Assembly (NCBI GenBank): GCA_905221605.1
Contig: CAJNDS010002070.1
Span: 338,296-402,295 of the forward strand
DNA length: 64,000 nucleotides
DNA from: Symbiodinium natans
Lineage: Eukaryota; Sar; Dinophyceae; Suessiales; Symbiodiniaceae
Direction of reading: 5' to 3'
Positions 31,325 through 41,336 of this stretch are shown in pieces (the first letter of the stretch is position 1; the number at the start of each line of letters is the position of its first letter). The notes under the pieces were generated by a model. That model was not told the DNA's origin, made no database searches, and saw only the letters and a list, made by a program, of their open reading frames with translations. A program made the translations under genes and the position numbers.

Positions 31325-31480
31325 AACTCGGATGCGCACCAAGACAAAAAGCAACACGCACGAGTGGACTTTCGAGTCACGGTCCAAGCAGACTTGGGCA
31401 TCCGCTTCAAGAGCTTAGCTCCAAGCCAAGCCGTGGCACAAATTCTTTGGCAACAGTTCCGGAGGCGCCGAACGCCCTAA
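31325..31480 (+). CDS. Candidate exon, paralogue of 13,466-13,702
   Basis: 51-codon open frame to TAA containing RVDFRVTVQADLGIRFKSLA and AVAQILWQQFRRRRTP. It aligns with copy 1 in the same frame on both sides of an in-frame deletion of about 28 codons. Borders are uncertain, and the minus strand is open as well. Confidence 0.35.
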   Translation, partial: NSDAHQDKKQHARVDFRVTVQADLGIRFKSLAPSQAVAQILWQQFRRRRTP

Positions 31481-31557
31481 CCCTAACCGACACAATGAAG
31501 TTTCAACTTCGACCATCTCGAAGCTTTCCCTACCCCAAAAGCCATTTTTTTCACCCT

Positions 31558-31622
31558 AGGATGGTGGAGACGATGGCAGTGATGGCGGTGATGGTGGCGA
31601 CGGTGGCGACGGCATCTTGACA
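31558..31622. other. Conserved GAT/GAC-rich block, paralogue of 13,949
   Basis: Same structure as the copy-1 block, six bases longer in net, ending in gcatcttgacaggtatt. Either a Gly/Asp-rich plus-strand exon end before a donor, or a hydrophobic minus-strand exon end before a stop. Confidence 0.4.
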
Positions 31623-32221
31623 GGTATTAGACGATGTGAAGGCTTTATGCTTGGTCCAAGGCTCCGGCTCGAAATGCTAGAAAGAGGGATCTTGAGGGCG
31701 GTTGATCTTATCAGTGCTTTTGGCTAGACGGCTAGACGGGACTCATTGTTTACCGAGGAGTGATTTGGAGTTTGGGAGACCTTTGGATTCTGCCCTTTTG
31801 GCACAAAAGCCCCAACCCCCATTGCTAATCCTGAGCTTCCACAAGCTTGGGCCAAGACGGGAAGTGCACCAGCAAACACGGGTTTTCAAGATCCCTGCGC
31901 CACAGCACCAGGATTTGGAGAGCTCATGTTTCGTTTTGTTCAAGACAGCCCAAGAGTGTGTCGTGCAGAGGTATCGCGCGGTCTTCTCAGACCCTACGAC
32001 CCTAACCTGCAAGCAACGTTCAAGCATCAAACTTCGGACAAATTGAAACAACCTGCAGCTGAGTCCCTGGCCACTGTCCGCACTCTCATCGGATGTGCAA
32101 GCCCAAACCATTGATGGCTCAAAGTCCTGATCCTTACCTATATCTATGTACATCTGCATCCCGAATTGTCTTCAGCGTGCAGCATCAGGTCTTCACCCAA
32201 ACGCCCAACATTCCAAACCAG

Positions 32222-32350
32222 GTGGCAGCAGTGCTTCCGCAACGACGCAGGGAGCTCGGAGTGTGTTGCAGTGTGTTTTCGTGTGCTTTTTCGGGTCCTC
32301 AAGTTCTCAACCCAATGCTTATATGTTGGTATTGGTTACCAACAAAATAG
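32222..32350 (+). CDS. Candidate exon, paralogue of 14,449
   Basis: Acceptor attccaaaccag (ends 32,221), phase-0 frame VAAVLPQRRRELGVCCSVFS continuing to TAG. Only the first 14 codons align with copy 1, so the exon probably ends near there and the remainder is intron. Confidence 0.3.
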   Translation: MAAVLPQRRRELGVCCSVFSCAFSGPQVLNPMLICWYWLPTK

Positions 32351-32560
32351 CGTTTGCTGTCCAAGGATTGGATACCTTCAAGGTCTAGCCTCAGGATCGA
32401 GGGAACTCTGCTTTTCGGTTCCCTATTAGACACACAGGCATATGTACACTTGAAACGCAGCAGAGCTCATGCCCGACGGTAGCCCCCAAGCCCAAACCAG
32501 GTCATCCCAACCTGAACTGCACCACCCTCAAGATCTTTGAAGGCTTCTTCGGTACTTACG

Positions 32561-32640
32561 AATCTATCTACCTATCTAAGCTATCTATCTATCTATCTAT
32601 CCATAGATAGATAGATATATATCTATATGTATGCATATGA
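32561..32640. repeat. (TATC)n / (GATA)n inverted microsatellite
   Basis: ctatctatctatctatcc is followed at once by atagatagatagatatatat, giving a self-complementary simple repeat. Absent from the matching place in copy 1. Confidence 0.9.
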
Positions 32641-32824
32641 AGCCCTGAATTCTGTTCAGCGTCCGCAAGCCCTCAAGAAGCAAACAGATCCTCCACTTAA
32701 CCTCGCTTTCTGAGTGCTTTCCCCTGCCTTGTGATCCTCCTCGAACCTTTCCAAGAATCTGACATGGTGCATGGGGCATGCAGGACCCTCCCATAAAAAA
32801 ACGAAATCAGTCGCCAACGGGCAG

Positions 32825-32990
32825 GGCGGCACCCCCGCCCGCCCTGACGCCCGACCAGGCATCTGTTGATGAGTTTGGGTTTCAGGGTTTAGGGTTTGAG
32901 GAGTTCAGGGCATCAGGACTTGCGATTGCAGAGCATTTTGTTTTCAGAGTTGCAAAGTTAGATGGTTTCGGGATGTTTTGGGTATTATGA
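32825..32990 (+). CDS. Candidate terminal exon, paralogue of 14,947-15,088
   Basis: Acceptor ccaacgggcag (ends 32,824); the frame begins with the last base of a codon and reads AAPPPALTPDQASVDEFGFQ, later FRASGLAIAEHFVFRVAK, and ends in VL and TGA. It aligns with copy 1 over its whole length with one five-codon and one three-codon difference, and shares acceptor and stop position. The conserved core P-P-P-x-L-T-P-x-Q-A-x-V-x-E-F is a useful handle for searching. Family unknown. Confidence 0.55.
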
Positions 32991-33585
32991 TGTGGGCTTC
33001 AGGGTTCTAGGCGTGCTGCAGGCAAGGGTCCGCCTCTCCTCTGCTGCCCACCTCTGCAATGGGCTCCCTCGCTCTCACTCGGGTTTTCGGGTAGGAGCAT
33101 CTGCATGTGGCCCGTTGAATCCGTTGAATGACTAGAACCTAGTTGCAATGGAGCTGGCATGGCATGGTTGTCGACCCTGAGAACGTCTTATTCGCAAGCT
33201 CTTGAACCCCTAACCCTATGATCCCATGTTCGGTAAACGGCCTCTTGACTGCGTTTCGGTTGGTTTGGGTCGCGGGTGCCCCTTCGGGGCCTTCCAAGTT
33301 CCCAGCCTTTTCGTTTTCCCAAACGAACATGTCTTCCTCTGCTAAACCAGTGACGAGTATGTGTGAAGCTCGAACAAGCTCGCTGTAGTGACTGCAGTCG
33401 GGATTTACTTCTGAGTTTTGGATGCAAATGTGGCATAGTCGCTTGGCTGTTGTTTGGGTTTAAAGAGCATATAGTCAACGGCCACCGCTCTTAAACCCCA
33501 GAAGCCTCAGCTCTCGATGACAAGACCCCCCAAGTTGAGAGCCTGGGCTTGAAAAGATTGAAGTAGAACGCGGTCAGCTGCTCAA

Positions 33586-34080
33586 GTGGGAAAGATGCAA
33601 CCCTACGCGAAATTCCGTCGACAATCAAGAAGGTCTTTCAGAAGTTTCCCGAATCATGAAGTGGTCACCCTATCATGGGAGGTGTGGACGGCTTGTGAGC
33701 CCGTTCACCACATTTCAAACCCAGCAAAAGAACCTGACTGCAGCGAAGTTGATCCACAGTTTGAAAGTGAACCGTCCTCAAGTTCAAGGAAGCTGTTCGA
33801 TTGTTGCACTTCGAAGACAGCCATGCAGCAGTGCGGGTCTAGGTTTGTTGAACCGTTCGAAATCCTTAGAGATATGCAGGCTCTCTGTGTTTGGAAGGCC
33901 CTCATTGCGAGACATGCCCCATTACAACAACATCATATCCGCATCTCCGGCTCCAGGTCGCGCAGTTCTATCCGAATGGGGCCGGCAACTGAGCTTTCCG
34001 TGTGGGCCAGGAGATTGATTCAGGGGAAGGATGGGGGCTGTGTAGCGCCGGATGTGAAAGTTGTGTTGCCCTCTAGTTGA
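33586..34080 (+). CDS. 164-codon open frame, possibly several exons
   Basis: Open to TAG with varied composition (VEPFEILRDMQALCVWKALI in the middle). Copy 1 is homologous in parts but has stops in the same frame. An acceptor at about 33,956 leads into a shorter frame, VAQFYPNGAGN plus stop, conserved in copy 1, so part of this frame may be intron. Low certainty. Confidence 0.25.
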   Translation: MGKMQPYAKFRRQSRRSFRSFPNHEVVTLSWEVWTACEPVHHISNPAKEPDCSEVDPQFESEPSSSSRKLFDCCTSKTAMQQCGSRFVEPFEILRDMQALCVWKALIARHAPLQQHHIRISGSRSRSSIRMGPATELSVWARRLIQGKDGGCVAPDVKVVLPSS

Positions 34081-34171
34081 TTACATCCAAGGCTTCTGGG
34101 AGCTTCTACTATTATGAGCTTCCCAGCACCCAACCATAACCGCTTGTTTGGAACCCCTTGCAGACCCTGAG

Positions 34172-35049
34172 ATGCCGAGTTTTCAGTATCGTTCGAGATA
34201 ACCATGGAAAGCCTGCGGCATCTTGCAGCTGCTGTAGCGGAAGAATCAAGGCAGCGTTTAGTAAATTTAGTATGCTTCAGACAGGTACAATAAAGCCAAA
34301 GTGGAATCCTAGTTACCCTAAATGCTAGACCCACATTTACTGCCAGCCCGACGGCGCACCACCTGTTCTCGCAGCAAGCCCTAACCGCCAGAGCCTCGCA
34401 CATCTTAGTGCCAGGTTGTGTTTAGGCTTTCGTCTTTGGGGTCCTCGCGGAGTGGCGAATGAGGGTTTCATAAAGTGTGACGGTTGTCGGATCTCCTAGC
34501 CTTGTTTTGGGGGCTGGGCAAGCAATTGGGGGCGTGTGGGGTCTTTGAATGGCTCAGGTTGCTTGATCGTCTGCAGTACTCACAGGGAAGATAGAGCACA
34601 AGGTTCCAGCAGGGAGGTACTAGTAGCAGGCATGCAGTTGCGAGTTGCAAGGGTCATTACAAATACTTCCAGTGCAGAAGTGCCAATCCAGCAATCGAAG
34701 CGCGACGTTTGCAATCTCGCGGCAGACCTGTGAGTTTGATGTACATCCTGCCATTGAATCGAGGTGGGGCGGGGGGAGGATGTTTGGGTCTAAGTTGTAA
34801 ATCCGGGTTTGAAGTATCTGCGTGCTACTATTGTTGTGGTAGTTGTCGATGTCCGCAACTTTCAGGGCACAAATCCATCGAAAAGTCGTGTTTGGCAGTG
34901 CAAGATGTGACTCCCAACGGGGTTCTGCAGCTCCGGTCACTCCGGTCCTGCTCAGCCGACGTTATGCACAGCAGCCGAAGCACAACGAAGCACATCAAAC
35001 CACGGCTTCGTCACTATATTTAAATTATGATTATACATATCTCTCATAA
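34172..35049 (+). CDS. Multi-exon gene fragment, four exons in phase
   Basis: Predicted exons: 34,172-34,284, 34,347-34,414, 34,586-34,729 and 34,866-35,049 (TAA stop). Introns of 62, 171 and 136 nt are GT-AG; the third has a consensus donor (gtgagt) and a clear acceptor (ccgcaactttcag). The frame is continuous across all joins. Segments: AEFSVSFEITMESLRHLAAA in exon 1, DGAPPVLAASPNRQSLAHL in exon 2, VAGMQLRVARVITNTSSAEV in exon 3, AQIHRKVVFGSARCDSQRGS in exon 4. Exons 1 and 2 have decayed relatives in copy 1 (about 16,290-16,479), while exons 3 and 4 lie in a segment absent from copy 1. The last 13 codons run into an A+T-rich island and may not be original. No family recognised; the 5' end is not located. 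Confidence 0.5.
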
Positions 35050-35304
35050 TCTTCTTGATATCTTAAAAATGGACCACGTAACGGTGATGCTCTTAATTTA
35101 GATATTGATTTAATACTTGTAGTTTTATTTGTACGATAATGTGTACCACAATATGAATGCTCATTTTGTTTTGTAACATTTGTTATTTGATCGGCAAATA
35201 ATTCAATACAATAATCATTAGGTGAAAAGTGGAACAAATGAAAAACAATATACCATGCAATGGTAACACAACATTGAGTCAGGACTTTGAAGGACTCTCA
35301 CCAA
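35031..35304 (-). CDS. A+T-rich open frame, ~90 codons
   Basis: The minus frame contains TIAWYIVFHLFHFSPNDYCI, then HSYCGTHYRTNKTTSIKSIS, then GPFLRYQEDYERYV and a stop. It has no ATG near its start, so it would be an exon or fragment. Codon choice is A/T-rich at third positions, unlike every other candidate in the window. A separate minus frame just upstream (35,300-35,395) reads FNNFKNLSRLNVVRIGES, so a frameshifted older gene is possible. Confidence 0.3.
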
Positions 35305-35387
35305 TTCGAACTACATTTAGACGAGACAAGTTCTTGAAATTGTTGAATTTAATACTAATTTTGCTGATGATACGTATAAATAGTTGA
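35238..35387 (+). CDS. Possible 49-residue protein with a hydrophobic tail
   Basis: ATG in the context caaatgaaa, then MKNNIPCNGNTTLSQDFEGL, a basic stretch (RTTFRRDKF) and a hydrophobic end (LKLLNLILILLMIRINS) before TGA. The layout resembles a tail-anchored membrane protein. It overlaps the minus-strand frame of the same island, so at most one is likely real. Confidence 0.25.
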   Translation: MKNNIPCNGNTTLSQDFEGLSPIRTTFRRDKFLKLLNLILILLMIRINS

Positions 35388-35878
35388 GATCAAGCTATGT
35401 TTACATATGGTCACCCCCGAACACTAGGCCCCGCGAGCACATGTGTGGGTCCTGAAGTCTCACCTCCAAGTGAGCACTTGAACGCTTGGAGTTTAGGAAA
35501 CAAACAATACCAAGGAATGCAACATAGGCCTTTCCCAGAAAGTCCTGTGAACAACATCAGAGGCTCAGATTTTCCAGTGCCCCGCGCCCGTATGCCAGGA
35601 GGGATCTCATCGCGCTTCCTGATAAGGATTCTGGCAGCGGCCAGCCCCAAACCCAAAACTCCCAAGGCTGAACGCTCTGTATGAACGAGCCTTTGAACTC
35701 AATAAGCGCTTGAGGGGGCCCGCGTTGACTTAAAATGGTGAATTCTACCGTCCTCATTGCCTAAGGCCTGCTGCTGGGATCATCACTGCGTGGCAAAGGT
35801 GAGCGAGGTACCTCGTAGGTTGCACGGACATACTTTCTTACCCATTCAACTTGTTGGGATTGCTTCGAGTCCTTTATG

Positions 35879-36056
35879 TTAAAAAGCCGACAACCCTGGA
35901 CTTCCGTCCCCTTATCACCCAAACGCCTGCACAAAAACTCCCGAAGTTCCGTAGCTCGATTGCAGCGTGCAGGAGGGCATCCATCAAAGCCTGCAGCCGA
36001 ATCCCCTTCAGTTCTTCCGACGTCCGCAGAGGGCGCGGGCGCCGAGTCTTCAAGCC
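35879..36056 (-). other. Conserved block, partner of 17,262-17,437
   Basis: See the copy-1 entry. Here the minus frame reads EELKGIRLQALMDALLHAAI with an improved amphipathic pattern. The alternative frames are also conserved. Confidence 0.25.
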
Positions 36057-36773
36057 ACCAGTTGGTCCAGCGGGCGGCCCTCAAATTCCTAGAACAGGTC
36101 AGGTATCCCAAGCCGAACATAGGCCCTGCAAGCAAGAACGGTCACGACTTCCGCTGAGGCTTAGAGTTTAGGGTTGACCCGAAGCCCAAGCACCTGACTG
36201 ATCGGCCGCTGAGCCCCAAACCCGGAAAACTGACGTGCTGCGCTTCGCAGGCAGGGCCTTCTTTTTGTTGGTTTTGGATCTTTGCGATTCAGGGATGTTC
36301 CGGGTTCTGGAAAGGGCCTTTAGGAGAGTCAAAACCGATGCGTTGAAACTGGAACCTGCGGGATGCCTTTCACGCTCGGTACAGCTGGCACGGTGGTCTT
36401 TTGCGTTTCTTTTCACTTTAGCAGCTCCTGTGCCTCGTATCCAGAACCTTGGGCCAAGCCGCAGAATTCCCTGCAATGTGGACTGAACTTGTTGAGGCAT
36501 TTGCTTCGCGTCAGGCAAGCCCAGATGAAAAAAAAAGATTCTGACAGCGGACGGAGCTCAAAAGAGGTGCATGTGGTCAAGGCCAAGGCTCGAAGTACGC
36601 GCATGGTGCCTCAACGTGCCTCATTTCGTCACGTCAACGGCATCAGGGAGGGAACGGTTCCGTCAACCATAGATGAAGCACATAATTGTTAACGCTTGCG
36701 CGCGCCGCCTCGGCAGCCGGGCAGGCCCCAGGACAGGAAAGGAGGAAAGGGGGAGGAAGGGCAGCGGGGTTAA

Positions 36774-36921
36774 AGGGGGGGGGGGTGGGGGGGGGGGAGG
36801 GGTTTTGAGGGACTCCCCCTGTAGGAGCCACCGACAGGCGGGACCTTCCACGGCATCGGTTTGCAGCTCCTCCAAGCGATTGGGGGGGGTCCCACAGGGC
36901 GGGGGGGGGGGGGGGGGGGGG
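36774..36921 (-). repeat. Two G-run blocks
   Basis: G runs at about 36,774-36,800 and 36,900-36,920, separated by about 100 bp of ordinary sequence. On the minus strand they are C tracts directly downstream of the pseudogene-like reading at 36,959-37,806. Both lie inside a copy-2-specific insertion. Confidence 0.9.
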
Positions 36922-36958
36922 TGGCGTCACAAAATTTTGCATGGGGGGAAGGGTTGGG

Positions 36959-37806
36959 TTAGGGGGAAGGAGGCCCGATCCGGGTCTGCTTGTTCCAGAC
37001 GCTTCTCGGCAGGAAGCCGAGGCGAATCTCTTCGTTGCGTTGCACCAAACCCCGCTGTTCTAGAAAAAGAGGAATGAATCGGAATGACCACTTGTGGCAC
37101 TCAGTGCGAGTGAAATGATGCTCGACAAACGCCAGAAGTCCTTCGCTGCTGCTCCCGTCCAACGTCCAAGCGTGTGTTGTTGGGGAAGAAACATGAAGCA
37201 AGAGTTTGCTTGTGACATGAATCTTTTTTTTTCGGGGACATGAAGCAGGCTTGTGTTCGTTGCCATCGCATCTTGCGATACTTTGCGTCGACGATGGCTT
37301 AGGACCCGTAGCTTCTTGCCACTCTTCATTGGGCCATTCCTTTCTTCTTCTTGAAAATGTGTCGGCCATCGCTCGGCCACCACGGCCTTTGCCCTGCCCT
37401 TTCGACCCTTGACGCCTTTAGCAGTGCAACACGGTGCAACTTCTTTTCGCGGAACCTACGCTGGAACCATGTGCAGGACTCGTCGTAGGTGCAGAAGCAT
37501 TCCTGAACACATCCAAAAGCCCCTCCACTCCATCTATTTCATCTTCTCACCAACAGCCTTAAGGTTGTCTTCGAAAGTACCTTTGTCGAGGATGAGGAAG
37601 CTCCTCCTCGGTGCTCCTTTAAGGAGCCAGCAGAGGATTGTCGACTGTGGTCCGGGTTGTGCAGAACACTTTTCAGTACACAGTGTTCTGCTTGTCGGCT
37701 TTATGGTCGTGGATGGTCCCCGTTTTCTATGTGCCATCAAGGCTGTGAGAAACTGTCGTTGATCCGGATCAAGCCGGTGTCCGCACATGATTTTTGTGCA
37801 GCCCAT
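36959..37806 (-). pseudogene. Decayed coding region of unknown type
   Basis: Three successive minus-strand frames have protein-like content but are offset from each other: 37,806-37,534 (ending SFLILDKGTFEDNLKAVGEK), then a frame reading EDEIDGVEGLLDVFRNASAP, then 37,410-36,959, which begins KGQGKGRGGRAMADTFSRRR and contains ARCDGNEHKPASCPRKKK. The last part has a Gly/Lys/Arg-rich start and one Cys-His-Cys grouping that loosely recalls a nucleic-acid binding knuckle, but spacing does not fit a standard one. Introns or frameshifts could separate the parts. It lies in an insertion specific to duplication copy 2, so a retrocopy or element fragment is possible. Confidence 0.35.
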
Positions 37807-37903
37807 TGTAGGCTGCCTAAATGAAAAGGCTGCATCTTATCGTAGTTGATGTTTCTTTGAAGTTGGTCAACACCTGTCTCTCTGTAATCTGCATCGTTGG
37901 TCG

Positions 37904-38218
37904 GTGAACAGCCAGGTCTTTTGCAGCTTTACAGGGTTGCCTTACGAGATTCCCTGCGGGTATGACTTGTGTACGATTTTCTGCGAAGTTGCAATCTGTC
38001 GAATGTCGTCGCGCGGCTTAAGTACCGCAAACAAATCGTTCGAGGTTCGGGAGTTTTGCGCATCAGCGCGCTGTGTTAGTGCTGCGAAGTTGCTTTCGCG
38101 CTGCACGTACTGCGCATATGTTAAACAACGTCCATGGCGGCTCCGGCAGTATGCTCGCGCTACGAAAAGCCAGGTCGGGGCCCCCGAAGTTGTTTTAGCA
38201 CCAAGGTTTCCGTTCTAG
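37904..38218 (+). CDS. 104-codon open frame, Cys-rich, uncertain
   Basis: Contains SQVFCSFTGLPYEIPCGYDL and CTYCAYVKQRPWRLRQYARA. Eight cysteines are spread along it without a clear motif. The corresponding interval of copy 1 (17,900-18,335) is different sequence. An overlapping plus frame (38,134-38,397) is also open. Confidence 0.25.
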   Translation: MNSQVFCSFTGLPYEIPCGYDLCTIFCEVAICRMSSRGLSTANKSFEVREFCASARCVSAAKLLSRCTYCAYVKQRPWRLRQYARATKSQVGAPEVVLAPRFPF

Positions 38219-38399
38219 GAAAGAGCTGTCACGTTTCAAAATGGGTTCCCGCGCACAGGATTCAGCTGCGCGACATGCCGTGCGCAGGCGTACGCAGGTT
38301 TCAGCACCACGACACGCCGCGGCCACCAAGAGGGTTGGCACGATTGAAGAAAGTCACCCATTTTGCATTCGTCCCGCTAGCATTGCCGCGCTGGTAGAA

Positions 38400-40799
38400 C
38401 ATAAGCTGTAATGAAAGGGAGACGACTTTAATGCGAAGTCATCCAAGCACATCATTATGCTGAAAAGACCTTCGAAAGGCTTTCCGGAACTGATTCTGAT
38501 GCGTAAAGCCAAGTCCTTCGTCGAATCCTAAACACCAGCGTGCATGGGCCGCTCAGCTTCAGACCTTGTTTGGCCACAGCACTGACAAAGAACGCCTTGT
38601 ACATGTAAACCCCGATTTTAGCATATAGGAAGTCAGAGCTAAATGCCAGAAATTTGTCGGTTCTCGGCCACTGGGTTCATGATGAGATGCCCCCGAATGC
38701 CCAATCCCCAACAAGCCCGCCCCAGATTTCTCTGAGGCCTGGAGTGAGGCGGCGGTGTCCCGCTATGGCCGCGTTGCTTAGAGTTCGAGAGCCTGTTAAG
38801 CCGACAACCCCGTGCATGCCTGAAACCTTGCCGAGCTTCGGATTTAGGATGGCTTCAGGCTTGATCATGCTTTGTACAGGTTCGGTGGTTCAAGTTACGT
38901 GACGCATGTTGAAACCAGCACCAAACGCAGGGGTCTCGAGCGGCTTGAACGGTGCAGCAAAGCTGCTTCCATCTCTCAAGGTGAACAACAGGGCTGCCAG
39001 TGCTCAGACATGCTCTGCTAAGTCTTGAAGCCATTCCCCATCACCAGCCGGCGCTTCCCGGCCCTTCCCTGCAGCTGGAGCACTCGGCATGGCAGCCCTG
39101 ATAGCGGCAAGGCGACTTGTTCCAAGCCGGAATTGCAAGCGAATGAGCAGTCCAGCGTTTCATGGGCCGAGACTCATGCTGGCGCCTTGACATGCCTTAA
39201 ACCTTTGGCGCCCAATCTTCATGCCCGCATAACCATGTGCAGGAGGATTCTTTTGGGTATAGGATTGACATGATTGAGCTGATGGCTTAGTGTTTCGGCG
39301 TTTAGGAGTGCTTCGAGGACTCGCCCTCCATTGTTTCACCTTTCTAGATTCCTTCACTCATGGTCGGTCCGTGACATTCGATTGAACCATGTGACACTCC
39401 TGTAGGGGACCCCTTGCCACGATTCGGTTCGTCAGAAAGTGGATCTCTGAAACTACTTCTCGGACATCGAGAGCCTTCCCCGCAAAAGCAAGACTCCGAA
39501 CCCTAAGCCGAAGCCTAAACACATGGCGGCTCTATGTCTCAGAACACGTTTAGTGAGACCTATAGACTATGACGAGCTCGATGACATGGGCTGGATCACG
39601 TCTGCTATGGGTTCTGAAGGCATTGCTTGAAACGGCTTTGACTGGGGAGTTCTCCGTTTGGTACCGTGCGGTCTCTGGTAGACTCGGGGTGTTTGAGGGC
39701 TTTAAGGACAACTTGGATCTAACAGTCATCGGTGGAAACCAGCTAGGACAGCTCGTCTTCAAAGGCAAAGACGAGTCAGAAGTGTGCCAGTTCGGGCAGC
39801 TGCAAGCCTTTTCATGCTAAAGCCTTGAAGCACAGATTTGGGAGCCAGGCCTCTTCCAACCCAGCCCCGCGAGCCTCCTTCCCAATCGAAGCCGGAAGGT
39901 GACATACAGTGACATGTGCGCACCCCATAGCCATCGGCACATCTGGGCTTCCGGGGTGTGCTCCTGGCGATTGAGGGTTTCAACGCTGCTTTTCAGGGTT
40001 CCAGTTGGCTGTTGGAAGGTTGAGGGCCTAGGGTTCAGGGTTGAACCAGACGGAGCTGACGGAGCTTGACCCAACGCCGGGCAGAAACCCTGCATGACAG
40101 ATTCCGCACCCCACCGCCTATCCCAATGTTTGCACCTTCCGGCTAGAATAAACAGAACTCGAAACTCGAAGCTCGAGCAACCCAGGCCTGAGCTCAGAAT
40201 TCTGCCTCTCGATGTGGCTGCCCGAGCTGGTTTGCCAGAAGCAGCTCCCCTCAGCTTCTGAGCGCTTCATCCGCTTCATCCTCCTAGCGCGCCCATTCGG
40301 CAACTGACGGAACTATGGCAGTGGACGTCCGAACGGTGGTTTCTCCTAGCAGTCTGTGCACTGCCCACACTTTCTTTATAAGACCCGTTGCCCTAAATTG
40401 ATTCTAAACCTTCTTCCCCAAATCTGTACTTCCCAAACTTTACACCCGACAAAGTCATAGACACCGTACCCCGTTAGCCACGGATAGTCTCCGCTTTTAC
40501 AGCTCAGAAGACCCTGAAACAACATCGGTTGGGTGGATTGGGGGTAGTTGAGGACGGGCCTCGAAATTCAAAAAACAATTCTGAAGCCGACATTTTGTGT
40601 GCGAAGGGTTTCGTAGAGCAACCTGTTAAGGCTCAATCCATGCTCGGCCCCCACCAAAGCTTCCTAACTCTCGGCCTGCCAATTCGGCCCTAACCCAATT
40701 CGGACCTAGTCTTCCGTCCACTGCCATGAAGCTTGATTTCGATGACTTGTTGTACTGCAGATTTCCACTGCATGCAAGCAGTTGAAGTTTTAGAAGGTT
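38400..40799. other. Right part of duplication copy 2 and flank, no gene resolved
   Basis: 38,500-39,400 and 40,115-40,250 align with copy 1. 39,400-40,115 is specific to copy 2 and holds a plus open frame (39,569-39,820) reading ITSAMGSEGIA-like and VFEGFKDNLDLTVIGGNQLG segments, of uncertain status. 40,250-40,799 is unique with nothing clear. Confidence 0.45.
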
Positions 40800-41129
40800 G
40801 TGGCATCCAAGGGTTTAGGCCGAAAGCCCGAAGTCCAATCAGTGAATGGTAAGACTCTCTGCTGTGCCTCGGCCCACAGTTTTCATCTTCATGCTGTTTG
40901 GGAGGAACCAGAAGTCTACATCTTCACTGTCGCCCTAGTCAAACTTATCAAAGTGATCCTTCCTCTCCTTCTTGCTGCGCAGGAGTCGGACCATGATATA
41001 AGTTATATTGGGGGTTTCTTGCAACATGAGGATCTACAGTGCTCAGGGACAGCTGTTGCCGTTGTTTGGCAGATATCAGTATATGTACAGGTTCTGAGTG
41101 TGAAGAACCCAAAGAGCAGACCCACGTAG
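40800..41129 (+). CDS. Candidate exon with a hydrophobic segment
   Basis: 109 codons open to TAG. A hydrophobic stretch (VYIFTVALVKLIKVILPLLL) is followed by an acidic turn and a second moderately hydrophobic part (GTAVAVVWQISVYVQVLSV). An overlapping minus frame is also open. There is no duplicate and no decisive splice site; the residue pattern favours a membrane protein fragment. Confidence 0.3.
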   Translation: MASKGLGRKPEVQSVNGKTLCCASAHSFHLHAVWEEPEVYIFTVALVKLIKVILPLLLAAQESDHDISYIGGFLQHEDLQCSGTAVAVVWQISVYVQVLSVKNPKSRPT

Positions 41130-41336
41130 AAGCAGGACTTAGGTAATCAACTGTGGCTGCAAGGCAGTCTGCATGCCGAAATCGTAGGATTCTCTGCTTG
41201 AGTCTCCTGCTTTTGATCCAGCCAGCGCACTGTATTGGAGATGGTTTGAGAAAAGTCGCAGGCTTCTTGCCTCGACACAAGGCACAGGCGAGGTGCAAGG
41301 CTTAAAGGGTCCAGTGTGGGGGGATAGAGGGCTGCA

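Larger units (their letters stand above)
35010..35400. other. A+T-rich island inside a copy-2-specific insertion
   Basis: About 390 bp with composition strikingly lower in G+C than either flank, with abrupt borders. It contains open frames on both strands (listed separately). Copy 1 of the duplication has nothing equivalent. It could be an insertion from an organelle, another organism or a mobile element; the source is not recognised. Confidence 0.6.
30800..40250. repeat. Segmental duplication, copy 2
   Basis: Homologous and collinear with 12,690-19,760. It is about 2.4 kb longer, mainly through segments at about 34,460-35,590, 36,400-37,830 and 39,400-40,115 that have no counterpart in copy 1. 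It keeps more open exons than copy 1 (for example 34,172-35,049), so it may be the functional copy. It lacks the telomere-like tract and CA repeat seen in copy 1. Confidence 0.85.

Noticed and set aside
34975-34990. 16-base identity (ccgaagcacaacgaag) between 34,975 and about 52,788
   Set aside because: Flanks do not match. One such identity is expected by chance in a window this size.
36643-37077. Pro-rich minus and Gly-rich plus frames over the G runs
   Set aside because: Homopolymer artefacts.
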